Below are positions 47,285-57,167 of a DNA stretch of 64,000 nucleotides, one piece after another (position 1 is the stretch's first letter; every line of letters begins with the position of its first letter). The stretch comes from JAADJA01 sp963840975. Lineage in GTDB: Bacteria > Bacteroidota > Bacteroidia > Bacteroidales > JAADJA01. The notes under the pieces were generated by a model. It was given only the letters and a program-made list of their open reading frames with translations. It made no database searches and was not told where the DNA came from. The position numbers and the translations under genes were made by a program. The stretch lies in the NCBI GenBank assembly GCA_963840975.1, contig CAWJBC010000003.1, positions 62,001-126,000 on the forward strand, in the 5' to 3' direction.

Positions 47285-50200
47285 CTGGTATTCTGCAAGG
47301 GTTTGATAACCGCTGGCAGCATAATAAAGGCAGTTCCATGCACTTGGTGTTCCGGCATAAAGAATATTGTTGTCCGAACCTGTTGCAAAGTTTAACAGAC
47401 CTGAATTGCTTCTTCTCAGAACGACAGATTCTTCCGGTGCCGGTGCGGGTTGATTCGTTTATCAGAATATTATTCCGCATATCAAGTAAAGCCGTTGTTT
47501 CGCTGCCGGAGGCTTGATACACGGCAGTCGTTCCGAAATTGGTTCCGGACGAGGACGCATTGAGGTAAACCGTATTGTAATACAAACCTATACTCGAATT
47601 GCTTTGGGTACTCGTTATTGAAATTGCCCTGATGGCATCCGGACTGATAGAAAACGGAGCTTTTAAATCAGAAATGAAATTATTATAAACGTAAACTCCC
47701 GTTCCGTATGGAATCAATATGGCATTAAAAAACCCCAGGGTTGAAGTGGTTGATGTTGTGCTTATATTCGTAATCAGGTTTTTATAAATATTACATATTG
47801 AATTGCCTGAACCAAGCTTTACTAAATCAATCGTTCCTCCTGTAGAAACATTGTTGATTTCGTTTCCATAAATATTTCTGTTGCCCGAAGTGCCCAGGTC
47901 AATTGCTGTGAAGCCTCCCGTTCCGTTGGTGATACCGGCAATGGTGTTGTTATAAACCTGGTGAGTATGCACCGCATTGGAGTATGAAAATATTCCATAA
48001 AATGTTGAACTCCCTGATTGACTGATATTCTGGAAACTATTGTCTGAAATGATTTCAGTTCCGGTAGGTGAGCCATTGTTGTAATACAAATAAATTGAGC
48101 CGGAGGCGGCTGTGCGAGTGAGTGCCCCGGAAATCGAATTGTTCTGAATATATGAAACTGCAGGGCTTTGCTGAGAGTTTACATTGTTGATCAAATAAAA
48201 AGCTCCGATGGTATTTAAGGTTCCTGCAAAATTATTATTTTTGATTGTAATATTTGAGCCTGAATTTGAAGAAGGATCATTTGAAATGAAATAGCAGGCT
48301 CCTGTGGAGGCTACACTATTTGAAAATGAAAGAGTATTATTGTTAATTTGAAGTTCTCCGTTGCTCCGGTTCCTGATCCCATAAAGAGCATGGGTTGCGC
48401 TCTGCGATGCCAGGGTAATAAGGTTATATTCTGCCGTAAATGCGGATGTGGTTGTGGTTATATTATAAATACCATAGCCAATAGCAGTAAAATCTGCTCC
48501 TCCACCGGCTGCATTATTGATCGTGTTGTGGTTTACAACAAAATTGTTCACATTTTCGAGATAAATCCCATAGGCGTCATTGGCCATGTTGCCGGCAAAG
48601 TTTTGAATGATATTTCCAGAGCCTAAACCTCCAACGATGAAATTTTTATCCTGCAATCCAACGGGGTCATCCCCTTTAAATAACATGCCTGAAAAAACAT
48701 TGCCAATGGTATTGCCTGTCAACGTATTGTTTTCATGAATACCTCCGGTTGATTCAAGGGTAATGTTGGAGGCGGAAGAACTGTTGTTGGCGGCACAAAT
48801 CCCGACCACAAAGCGACTGGTTCCCTTGGTCATGGTAACTGTTGAGTTGGTGATGGAAGAATTTTTACACCCATCCGTAATGGAAGCCTTACGCAAATAA
48901 TATCCATACTCTATACCCTGCTGGGAGGCTGCAACATCTATGCGATTGAAGGTAACATAATCCGAACCTTCAAAAATTATCACACCGTCACCGTGGTTTC
49001 CAATGGTTGAAGTGGTGACTGAGCCTGCATCCGTTCGGGTGACCAGCGGATTGTTACCTGTTCCGCTTTTCTGGAAGATAATTGGACTTGATGAAGTACC
49101 CGTAGTGGTTAAAATTACGGGCGTCGTAATGTTTTCTGTGTACCCTGCAGCAACATTGAATGTAACCCCACCTGATCCAATAACACTATTATTCAATTCC
49201 GTGACCGCTGCAGCGATGGTAGCATAATTCCCCGGAATGGCTTTTACACCGCTGATCAGGTTACCGATTTTTCTGCTTCCCGTCGGATTGGTTGCTACAG
49301 GAATTTTCGGGGTTCCGGATTCGGATGTAATAAACTGTGTGCATTGTGCATCCACAACATTATTGAGTGTTGCAGCCGGTTTGATATCATAAGCCAGCCA
49401 AAAGTAATTATTCCCTGATGTCAGCGCTTTTGTCCCGGTGATATTAAAAGTCCCTGTGGGGCTCGACACAGTAGTTCCGAATTGGATGGATGTATTGAAA
49501 TCAGGGGTTGAAGTATAAAAAACCTTCGCAGCCAAAATATCATTGGTGGCGTTGGTCGAGCCGGTTGTATTGAAAGTTATGGATGTAACGGAATAAGGAT
49601 TTGAGCTTTTTTGTGTGATCACATTCAGCCGGATGACATCATTGTTCGTGCTGTTGATAGCTGCAATACCGGTATTGGGTTGTTCGGTGGTGGCGGTTGT
49701 ATACGACATGTTTGTTCCATCCTCCAGCAAAAAGTTGTCAATATCAACATAAAAATCTCCACTAATCCGCGCGCAGTCGAATTTTATTTTCAGGTATTGT
49801 CCGCTGAAAGGTCCAAGATTGATGACCTTGTTGATAAAGGCATTGGTTACCGTATGGTTGCTTTGATCAATGGTGTGAACCGAGGTATAGGTAACACCAT
49901 CGTCAGCCGAAATCAGAATTTCAATTTTTTCGTTGGCCACAAGTACAGTTCCTGTCAAAGGATACCCTACCTCATCAACAATGCGATAATGAAAACTTAA
50001 ATGGGTTGTTGAGGTGATGGGTCCTAATAACGGGGCAATTCCGGAAGCGAATGAAAGCGAGCTGTACAGGCGTTTACTCAATCCTCTTATGGTTGAGTTT
50101 GGGGTTCCGTGTGCAGTTATTATTGACATATCTCCACCCCATCCTGCGGGAAGAGAAGAAGAAGCATTATAGTCCTGAATGTAAGGTATGGTCATGGATG

Positions 50201-51221
50201 TCCGGGTTTCAGCGGTTAATCCGTTTGAGTAATCCAGCACTCCATCCACCGACCATGCTTTGTAATAATAAACAGTTCCTGCGCTCAGAGCGTTATGGTT
50301 GAAACTAATGTTGCTTCCATTATATAAAACAGTTCCGCCACCTGCCATCGGATTTCCGGCAGAATAGGTTGTCCCATTTATAGGAGTGCCAAAAGTATTC
50401 GTGGTGTTAAAGGCCACCAGCACATTATTGTTAGCAGCGTTCTTTGCCCAGTTCAGATTGATCTGGCTGGTGCTTATGGCTGTGGAATTTAAATTTACGG
50501 GGTTAAACAATGGCTTCCAGCGGTAAGTTAACCCTGATGAAGGCACAGTGGCAGGAGTTGCAGAATTGAAATACATAGTACTGGAACCTGCAGTTCCTGG
50601 TGTCGAGTTGATCCAGTTTCCTCCTCCGGAAGCAATTGTCCTGTTGTTGACATTTACCGGATACGTATTATCCGGCCCTCTTAAACCAACTTGTGGATAA
50701 GTTGTGTTAGAACCTGGTGTTATGGTTCCGCCATACACTACTTTAACTTCATTGTTAGATGAATTCAATCGTACCTGAAAACTGATCAGTTCTCCGGCGA
50801 TGGTTTTCCTCCGGACATCTTTCCACTGGATCACGAATTCATTGCCAACCTGCTGGTATCTTATTTCCGGAGTACCGGTTTCGGACTGAATAAGATCCCT
50901 CCCAAAAGCTGCTATGGCGCCAAAGTAAGTAGCGGAATTACTAAGAGGCGTATAATTTGTTCCGGATGGAGCCAAACCAAAGGTTACAAAACCATTAACA
51001 GTCACATAAATGGAAGTATGCGCCGTTCCATCGAAAACAATTGAAGGAATGGGGATAGCATCTGATATTTCATTGTCAAAAGTACCCGACCAAAGCATCG
51101 TTCCTCCCGTGATTTCACTATAGCTAAGGTTTTTTTGCTCAAATGCATACGCATTGACCTGTGCGTTCGATTCCAGGAGCAAAATAAATGTTGAAAGAAA
51201 AAAAAGTATTATGCCTTTCAT
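47208..51221 (-). CDS. N-terminal part of the frameshifted giant adhesin (FN3, BNR-associated, beta-helix)
   Basis: A 1337-residue frame. Signal peptide 1-20 (ends ESNAQ); an N-terminal beta domain (about 25-240, FDGTAHTSIYVTVNGFVTFG, VGNEFVIQWKDVRRKT); FN3; a choice-of-anchor-J-like domain; a BNR-associated N-terminal-type domain (about 505-650); and a long right-handed beta-helix (about 655-1260). The last about 75 residues are cysteine- and arginine-rich nonsense because of a one-base insertion near 47428-47433. Reading the other frame from there gives VVLRRSNSGLLNFATGSDN, which leads directly into the downstream part. The undamaged gene would encode about 2770 residues. Confidence 0.85.
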   Translation of the reverse strand: MKGIILFFLSTFILLLESNAQVNAYAFEQKNLSYSEITGGTMLWSGTFDNEISDAIPIPSIVFDGTAHTSIYVTVNGFVTFGLAPSGTNYTPLSNSATYFGAIAAFGRDLIQSETGTPEIRYQQVGNEFVIQWKDVRRKTIAGELISFQVRLNSSNNEVKVVYGGTITPGSNTTYPQVGLRGPDNTYPVNVNNRTIASGGGNWINSTPGTAGSSTMYFNSATPATVPSSGLTYRWKPLFNPVNLNSTAISTSQINLNWAKNAANNNVLVAFNTTNTFGTPINGTTYSAGNPMAGGGTVLYNGSNISFNHNALSAGTVYYYKAWSVDGVLDYSNGLTAETRTSMTIPYIQDYNASSSLPAGWGGDMSIITAHGTPNSTIRGLSKRLYSSLSFASGIAPLLGPITSTTHLSFHYRIVDEVGYPLTGTVLVANEKIEILISADDGVTYTSVHTIDQSNHTVTNAFINKVINLGPFSGQYLKIKFDCARISGDFYVDIDNFLLEDGTNMSYTTATTEQPNTGIAAINSTNNDVIRLNVITQKSSNPYSVTSITFNTTGSTNATNDILAAKVFYTSTPDFNTSIQFGTTVSSPTGTFNITGTKALTSGNNYFWLAYDIKPAATLNNVVDAQCTQFITSESGTPKIPVATNPTGSRKIGNLISGVKAIPGNYATIAAAVTELNNSVIGSGGVTFNVAAGYTENITTPVILTTTGTSSSPIIFQKSGTGNNPLVTRTDAGSVTTSTIGNHGDGVIIFEGSDYVTFNRIDVAASQQGIEYGYYLRKASITDGCKNSSITNSTVTMTKGTSRFVVGICAANNSSSASNITLESTGGIHENNTLTGNTIGNVFSGMLFKGDDPVGLQDKNFIVGGLGSGNIIQNFAGNMANDAYGIYLENVNNFVVNHNTINNAAGGGADFTAIGYGIYNITTTTSAFTAEYNLITLASQSATHALYGIRNRSNGELQINNNTLSFSNSVASTGACYFISNDPSSNSGSNITIKNNNFAGTLNTIGAFYLINNVNSQQSPAVSYIQNNSISGALTRTAASGSIYLYYNNGSPTGTEIISDNSFQNISQSGSSTFYGIFSYSNAVHTHQVYNNTIAGITNGTGGFTAIDLGTSGNRNIYGNEINNVSTGGTIDLVKLGSGNSICNIYKNLITNISTTSTTSTLGFFNAILIPYGTGVYVYNNFISDLKAPFSISPDAIRAISITSTQSNSSIGLYYNTVYLNASSSGTNFGTTAVYQASGSETTALLDMRNNILINESTRTGTGRICRSEKKQFRSVKLCNRFGQQYSLCRNTKCMELPLLCCQRLSNPCRIPVACSAQGSQFPFRRSTVCQCKYSAL

Positions 51222-51263
51222 TGAAGTATGTTTTAAAATGATTGAAAATTAAATAGCATGGCA

Positions 51264-51294
51264 CTAAAGTATCCACAAGAAGCCAGTAACAAAA
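51264..51294 (-). promoter_or_regulatory. Probable promoter of the minus-strand giant adhesin
   Basis: On the minus strand, TTTTG (51294-51290), 18 nt, TACTTTAG (51271-51264), seven of eight -7 bases. A start near 51257 gives a leader of about 36 nt to the ATG at 51221. Confidence 0.45.
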
Positions 51295-51459
51295 GGTGAT
51301 TTGAGCAAAGTGCTGCCGTTACATGATAAGGTGCGGGTTTTTTTTAGCAGAAGGAATAATTGGAAAGAACTTCCTGGAGTAGTAACACCCTTTCACATCT
51401 TCGCAAATATCCATGTGCCGTCGGTTAATTAATAAGTTGGCTGGCAGAATTCATAATTG

Positions 51460-51498
51460 CTGATCGTCTCTTAACCAAAAAGCCGATCAGTCTTTTTT
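51460..51498 (+). terminator. Orphan terminator-like hairpin
   Basis: CTGATCG (51460-51466) pairs with CGATCAG (51484-51490), followed by TCTTTTTT. No plus-strand gene ends upstream, since the region lies between divergent promoters. It may end a short untranslated transcript. The remainder of 51222-51626 shows only promoters. Confidence 0.45.
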
Positions 51499-51547
51499 AT
51501 CCCGCTTATCTACTAATCCACTATTTAACAAATATTTAACACATTTT

Positions 51548-51581
51548 TTTGAATACTTCAAAATTTTTGATATTATCTTTG
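51548..51581 (+). promoter_or_regulatory. Bacteroidota promoter that fixes the start of the downstream gene
   Basis: TTTG (51548-51551), 22 nt, TATCTTTG (51574-51581), a complete TAnnTTTG match. Transcription from about 51588 excludes the in-frame ATG at 51549 and supports initiation at the ATG at 51627. Confidence 0.65.
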
Positions 51582-51626
51582 TATATAAATGAAATGTTAA
51601 AATCAACAACAACTAATCTAACTCTT

Positions 51627-54600
51627 ATGAAAACACTTTTTACAATCATTTTCGTGATGGCTGTTTATGGAATAGCCTCTGCAACTGATGTTACAGGAAC
51701 CATTGCTGCCAATACTACTTGGAATCTCGCTGGAAGCCCGTACATTGTAACTGGTGATATCACCGTTAACAATGGCGTTACTCTCACAGTTGATCCAAAT
51801 GTTCAGGTAAAATTCAACAGCGGACGCAGGATGACGGTGTTAGGAACATTAAACGCCAACACTGCTACTTTTACCTCCAACCAGGGAGTTCAGGCACCGG
51901 GAGATTGGCTATATATTCAGATTGGGAATGCGTCTTTTGCGGGTACAGCTAACCTTTCAAGTTGTTTTATGCGTTACGCCCAACAGTTTTACATTTATAG
52001 CGGTACGGCAACACTCACAAGTACCAACATAGAATTCAACTTATACTATGGCATTTATAGCAGCGGAACACTAAACATGACGGGCGGTTTGATAGATATG
52101 TTAGGCTACAATACTTCATACGGTCATGGACTTTCTACAACCAGCGGTTCGGTTTCCACCCTGAATAATATGAGCATTATCCGCAGTAAATATGGGATTT
52201 ATTTTACAACCGGAGCACAGGTAGGGTTGACCAGTTGCAATATCATTAATAATACCTGGCCGGTTTATTATGCCGGGGCTGCAACATTTACTATTGCCGG
52301 AACCTGTGATTTCACATCCAATACGGTAAATGCCTTTTATGTAAATCATAACTCACATACCGGAACATGGACTTTGCCCACGGCAACTGTTCCTTATTAT
52401 TTTTATAATAATTATACAATACCCAATGGTGCTACTATGGTGATTGGTTCACAGGACATTATTAAATTTCGGAATGGAATCGGACTTGATGTGCGCGGCA
52501 CTTTAACTGCCATTGCAAATGTCGGACAAAATATTTTTTTCACATCCGAACGGGATGATAACTGGGGCGGAGACACCAACAACGATGGGAGCAGCACAGC
52601 ACCTGCAAGCAGAAATTGGATAGGTGTACGTTTTTACGATGAAAGCAATGATGCGAGTGTAATGCGAAGGTGTCAACTGCGTTATGCCGGATCGGGAAAT
52701 ATTGGAGGAATCAGTTTGTACGATGCAGGACCTACTATTGATCTTTGCGAGTTGCAACAGAACTATTTCGGCGCCTATTTTCAGAATGTTTCTAATCCTA
52801 CATTCACCAACAATACCATCGGGTCGAGTGAACTCACGCCCATTGCAATGTCATTCGAAGCTAACCCCACCTTTACCAATAATGTATTGTCATTTTCGGA
52901 CAATCAGTACGATGCCATCGGCCTTTTGGGCGGAACATTGACTGCAAATGCCAATATCATCAAACGCAACTTCACAACGGTCAACAACATTACTTATGTA
53001 ATGCTTGCCGGAATAACCGTGCCCGCTGGAAGAATACTTACTATCCAGCCGGGAATCGTTATTAAATCGCCCACACAAACCTACAGGATAATAGTTGAAG
53101 GAAAACTTGTGGCAGATGCAACCGGCGCAGAATGGATCACACTTACATCAGTAAAGGATGATAATTTTGGAAATCCCGGAGATACTAACAAAGACGGAAC
53201 AATAACCACCCCTGCACTTGGAGATATGGGTGCCATCATTTTTGCAAATGGTTACGACCCTACATCCATTATGGACTACGTACGCATGAAATATGCCACT
53301 GCTTGGAACTATTATTATCCTAATGGCGGTCAAAATCATTATATTTATGCAAGCGCTGTGGCCACAATTAATGCAACCGTACCATCGCCGGCAGGACCCA
53401 CGATTTCAAATTGCGAATTCAGGGAGCTTACCTATGGAATTTGCAGTTACCAGGCATCAAACCCGATTATTTCAAACAATGCTATGATCAATATTACCGG
53501 AACGCCATTTGCCATTGCGGCTTCCTCAAACGCTACGTTTATTGGAAATACATTTACCAATGTCGGAATGAATGCATTAGGATTAATTGGAAACAATGTG
53601 GTTGTTAACGGAACCATTACCAAAAGAAATGTAGCCGGCTATAACAATATTACTTACGTATTATTGGAGGATATTACTGTGGTAAATGGTACCAACTTAG
53701 ATATTGCAGCCGGGGTGGTAATTAAATCATTAAATAAAAGATGGTACATTGATGGCGGATTCAAGTGCAACGGCACCCTCGCTGAACATGTTGTGATGAC
53801 CTCCCTTTATGATGATAATGCCGGAAATCCAATGGACACTAATGGTGATGGGAATGCAACAACGCCAGCCCGCAGTAACTGGTACAATGTACAATTCAGA
53901 GATACAAGTAATGACCTTTACTGCGCCTTTACTTACACAGATTTGAAGTACGGGGGTTCGAGCGGAGTATTATATACACTAAATGCCTCCCCTGTCATTA
54001 ATACAACACTGATTGACCAATCCGATTATGGGTTGTGGATAGATGGGAATTCAGCACCTTCATTCAACACTGTTACAATACAAAATTGTTTGTATGACCC
54101 GATTGCAATGTCACTTACTTCTAATCCAACCTTTACAAATATTACATTCAGCGCCAATGGCTCAAATGGCATTAAGATCATCGAAGGAACGCTTTCTTCC
54201 AATGCCACCCTTGTAAAACGTAATGTCGCCGGATATACAAACATTCCTTATATTGTTGGAAATTTAACTGTTGCTTCCGGCGCGGTATTAACACTTGAAC
54301 AGGGAATCATCATCAAATTCAGGTATGCCGGATTTACCGGAATTTCGGTTCAGGGTGGACTGAACGCAACCGGAATTGTCAGCCAGAAAATAATCTTTAC
54401 CTCTTTCAAAGACGATTCTTCGGGAGGCGACACCAACAATGATGGGAACGCCACTATACCTGCAAATTCTGATTGGTACGGCCTGATTTTTTATCCCGAA
54501 TCCATTGATGCAAGCAATAAATTAATTTATTGTGAAGTAAGGTATACCGGGGGAGGATATTATGCACCTTTTGGAACGGATACTTATCATGGCGCTGTAA

Positions 54601-56999
54601 GGATTAAAGATGCTTATGCCCAGATTGATAATTCTGTATTTCAGCAGGGAAGCGGAACTGCTTTGGGAATTTATGGATCAGCAAATCCGGCAATAACCAA
54701 CTGCCAGATGTATAATTATACTTACACTCCTGTATATATGGCAATGTTCTCAAATCCAACTTTTACCAACATTACTGTAACAGGTTTTGGCTTTTTAGCA
54801 ATAGGCATTCAATCAGAAACTTATTCCCAAACAGCCACTATTCCACAAAGAAGTTTCGGAGGCTATACCAATATCACCTATTTATTAAATGGATTTACAA
54901 TAAATTCGGGAACCACAATTACTGTGCCTGCCGGAACTGTTTTCAAAACACAATCTACCGAAGGTATAGTAATTAATGGAAAATTAACGGTTTCGGGGAC
55001 TTTGGGAAGTAAAGTCGTATTTACCGATTATCGTGATGATGGATATGGCAATCCAGCAGATACCCAACAAAACGGGTCAGCGACCTCACCCACCACCGGT
55101 GGACCTTACATCCAGTTTAACGATGTAAGCGATGATGCGAGCACCATTAATTACGCTATCATGCGTTATACCACCGATGCCATACGTTTGAACAGCGCCT
55201 CACCTTCTATTACTAACTGTACATTCAATTATTTGAATTATGGAATTACCAATTCGGGAGTTTGTACACCCGTTATTAATAATAACACCTTCGACAATCT
55301 TTACTATTCACCCATGAGTATTTCGCTAGTTTCTTACCCGGCATCAACAACCGGCAATATAATTTCTGGAACAACTTACAAATGTATTCGTGTGAATGAC
55401 GAAACCCTTACACAAGACGTTACCCTGCCAAAAAGAGCTTTTGGCGGTGTGGTTAATATTCCGTATTTTTTCAGTAATTACACAATTGGAACAGGGGTTA
55501 CACTGACAATAGCACCTGGTGTTGTATGTAAGTTCTGGAACTATGGAAGCATGACTGTGAACAATGGATTGATCGCGGAAGGAACTGCCACAAATGCTGG
55601 AAACATTGTCTTTACAAGTATTTATGACGACTTCCATGGGGGTGATTCAAATTCTGACGGAACAGCTACACCTGCCAGTTACTATCCGTGGCAGGGGATA
55701 ATAATTAATGATGTTTCCCTTGACCTGCAAACCCGTTTTGCAAACTGTATTTTCCGTTATGCAAACTATACCAGTAATTCAGCAGGTGTCAGGACAATAA
55801 GTGCAAGCCCTTCTATTCTGAATTGCTCTTTTAGTAATAATTATAACGGAGTATATGCATCAGCCGCATCCAATCCGCTTATCAACAATTGTGATTTCTA
55901 TAACATCACCTCTATGGCTGTAAATAATGTAAACCAGTCTTTTGTTATTAATGCTGAAAACTGCTGGTGGGGAAGCAATACAGGACCTACTCATTCAGGA
56001 AATCCAGGCGGAACAGGTGAACCGGTTACCAATTCTGTTGATTACCTTCCATTTGGAACAAGCGGGGTAATTAATCCACTGATGGGAGATGTCAGTTTGA
56101 ACGGCATCCTTCAGGCTTATGATGCATCCCTGGTTTTGCAGCATGTTTTGGTGCCATTCTTAAATGCCAAGCAACAGGTTGTTGCAGATGTTAGCGGTGC
56201 AGCCGGAATTACTGCCCTTGACGCATCTCTTATCCTTCAATATGTTGTTGGGCTGATTAATTACTTCCCTGCGGAATTGCTTAGTCCATTACCTGCATAT
56301 ACTTCAGCTGCGGAATTGGTAATAGGAAATCAAACGGTATCGGCAGGTGAAGAATTTGAACTTCCATTGCAAATGACCAATGTTGACGGAGTATTTGCCG
56401 GACAGGTAACATTGAATTACGATCCGGAATATCTTGAAGTCATTGAGATCATTAACCAGATGGCTGGGATGACTTTGCTGTCGGACATTGATGACGCAAA
56501 AGGTATCATCCGCATTTCATTTGCAGGAATTGAAGCCTTGAATTACGATCTTACCATCGCCGGTATCCATTTTAAGGTCAAAGACGATACTCCATCTGTA
56601 ACCGTTCCGATAGAAGGTACGTTTTTCATGGCGAATGAATCCAACCTGACTGCAAATATTACAAATGGAAGTGTTATCATCAATGGTATTGCTACCGGCT
56701 TTGAAGATAATATAACAGTTGATAAAAATATGCTGGCTTGTTACCCGAATCCGGTTACGGATGAACTTACAATTGACTACACAGTAGAAAACGAAGGTGA
56801 CAATGTGTTCATCACCGTTTATGATCTATTCGGACAAACAGTAGCTGAAATTGTGAATGGCAAACATGCCGCAGAATCTTACAAAATCATCTGGAATTGC
56901 AATAGTCGCAATGGGGCAGACTTACCAAACGGAACTTACTTCATAAGGATGGTTGCAGGCAAGAAAACCGGTGTTCAAAAAATTCAGATTGTAAAATAA
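51627..56999 (+). CDS. Giant beta-helix protein with dockerin, cohesin-like and T9SS sorting domains
   Basis: About 1790 residues from the ATG at 51627, which starts a good signal peptide (MKTLFTIIFVMAVYGIASA). Five or six long right-handed beta-helix blocks follow, each marked by IPAGxVIK-type turns and a calcium-loop-like GGDTNNDG / GNPMDTNGDGNATTPARSNW stretch. A type I dockerin is at about 1487-1550 (GDVSLNGILQAYDASLVLQ, then DVSGAAGITALDASLILQ), a cohesin-like domain at about 1562-1690 (VSAGEEFELPLQM, FAGQVTLNYDPEYLEV), and a T9SS sorting domain at about 1705-1790 (CYPNPVTDELTIDY, terminus VQKIQIVK). Dockerin and cohesin on one chain suggest assembly into a surface complex. The three-cohesin gene lies 168 bp downstream on the same strand, separated by a palindromic repeat. 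Confidence 0.9.
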   Translation: MKTLFTIIFVMAVYGIASATDVTGTIAANTTWNLAGSPYIVTGDITVNNGVTLTVDPNVQVKFNSGRRMTVLGTLNANTATFTSNQGVQAPGDWLYIQIGNASFAGTANLSSCFMRYAQQFYIYSGTATLTSTNIEFNLYYGIYSSGTLNMTGGLIDMLGYNTSYGHGLSTTSGSVSTLNNMSIIRSKYGIYFTTGAQVGLTSCNIINNTWPVYYAGAATFTIAGTCDFTSNTVNAFYVNHNSHTGTWTLPTATVPYYFYNNYTIPNGATMVIGSQDIIKFRNGIGLDVRGTLTAIANVGQNIFFTSERDDNWGGDTNNDGSSTAPASRNWIGVRFYDESNDASVMRRCQLRYAGSGNIGGISLYDAGPTIDLCELQQNYFGAYFQNVSNPTFTNNTIGSSELTPIAMSFEANPTFTNNVLSFSDNQYDAIGLLGGTLTANANIIKRNFTTVNNITYVMLAGITVPAGRILTIQPGIVIKSPTQTYRIIVEGKLVADATGAEWITLTSVKDDNFGNPGDTNKDGTITTPALGDMGAIIFANGYDPTSIMDYVRMKYATAWNYYYPNGGQNHYIYASAVATINATVPSPAGPTISNCEFRELTYGICSYQASNPIISNNAMINITGTPFAIAASSNATFIGNTFTNVGMNALGLIGNNVVVNGTITKRNVAGYNNITYVLLEDITVVNGTNLDIAAGVVIKSLNKRWYIDGGFKCNGTLAEHVVMTSLYDDNAGNPMDTNGDGNATTPARSNWYNVQFRDTSNDLYCAFTYTDLKYGGSSGVLYTLNASPVINTTLIDQSDYGLWIDGNSAPSFNTVTIQNCLYDPIAMSLTSNPTFTNITFSANGSNGIKIIEGTLSSNATLVKRNVAGYTNIPYIVGNLTVASGAVLTLEQGIIIKFRYAGFTGISVQGGLNATGIVSQKIIFTSFKDDSSGGDTNNDGNATIPANSDWYGLIFYPESIDASNKLIYCEVRYTGGGYYAPFGTDTYHGAVRIKDAYAQIDNSVFQQGSGTALGIYGSANPAITNCQMYNYTYTPVYMAMFSNPTFTNITVTGFGFLAIGIQSETYSQTATIPQRSFGGYTNITYLLNGFTINSGTTITVPAGTVFKTQSTEGIVINGKLTVSGTLGSKVVFTDYRDDGYGNPADTQQNGSATSPTTGGPYIQFNDVSDDASTINYAIMRYTTDAIRLNSASPSITNCTFNYLNYGITNSGVCTPVINNNTFDNLYYSPMSISLVSYPASTTGNIISGTTYKCIRVNDETLTQDVTLPKRAFGGVVNIPYFFSNYTIGTGVTLTIAPGVVCKFWNYGSMTVNNGLIAEGTATNAGNIVFTSIYDDFHGGDSNSDGTATPASYYPWQGIIINDVSLDLQTRFANCIFRYANYTSNSAGVRTISASPSILNCSFSNNYNGVYASAASNPLINNCDFYNITSMAVNNVNQSFVINAENCWWGSNTGPTHSGNPGGTGEPVTNSVDYLPFGTSGVINPLMGDVSLNGILQAYDASLVLQHVLVPFLNAKQQVVADVSGAAGITALDASLILQYVVGLINYFPAELLSPLPAYTSAAELVIGNQTVSAGEEFELPLQMTNVDGVFAGQVTLNYDPEYLEVIEIINQMAGMTLLSDIDDAKGIIRISFAGIEALNYDLTIAGIHFKVKDDTPSVTVPIEGTFFMANESNLTANITNGSVIINGIATGFEDNITVDKNMLACYPNPVTDELTIDYTVENEGDNVFITVYDLFGQTVAEIVNGKHAAESYKIIWNCNSRNGADLPNGTYFIRMVAGKKTGVQKIQIVK

Positions 57000-57039
57000 G
57001 GTTGATAAATGAGTCCTATCAAAATAATAAAATCAGCGC

Positions 57040-57130
57040 GTCATTGCGAGTCACTCAATAGCGGGACCGATCAATCTGTTAATCAGAAATCAAAAACAGA
57101 TTGCTTCGGTCGTGCCTCCCTCGCAATGAC
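57040..57130. repeat. Palindromic intergenic element (second copy of the CGTCATTGCGAG family)
   Basis: GTCATTGCGAG (57040-57050) pairs with CTCGCAATGAC (57120-57130), and CAATCTGTT (57072-57080) with AACAGATTG (57095-57103). The outer and inner arms match parts of the element at 29805-29939. Confidence 0.8.
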
Positions 57131-57167
57131 AGATCGCAATTACTATTAATCCTTAAAACTTACAATC

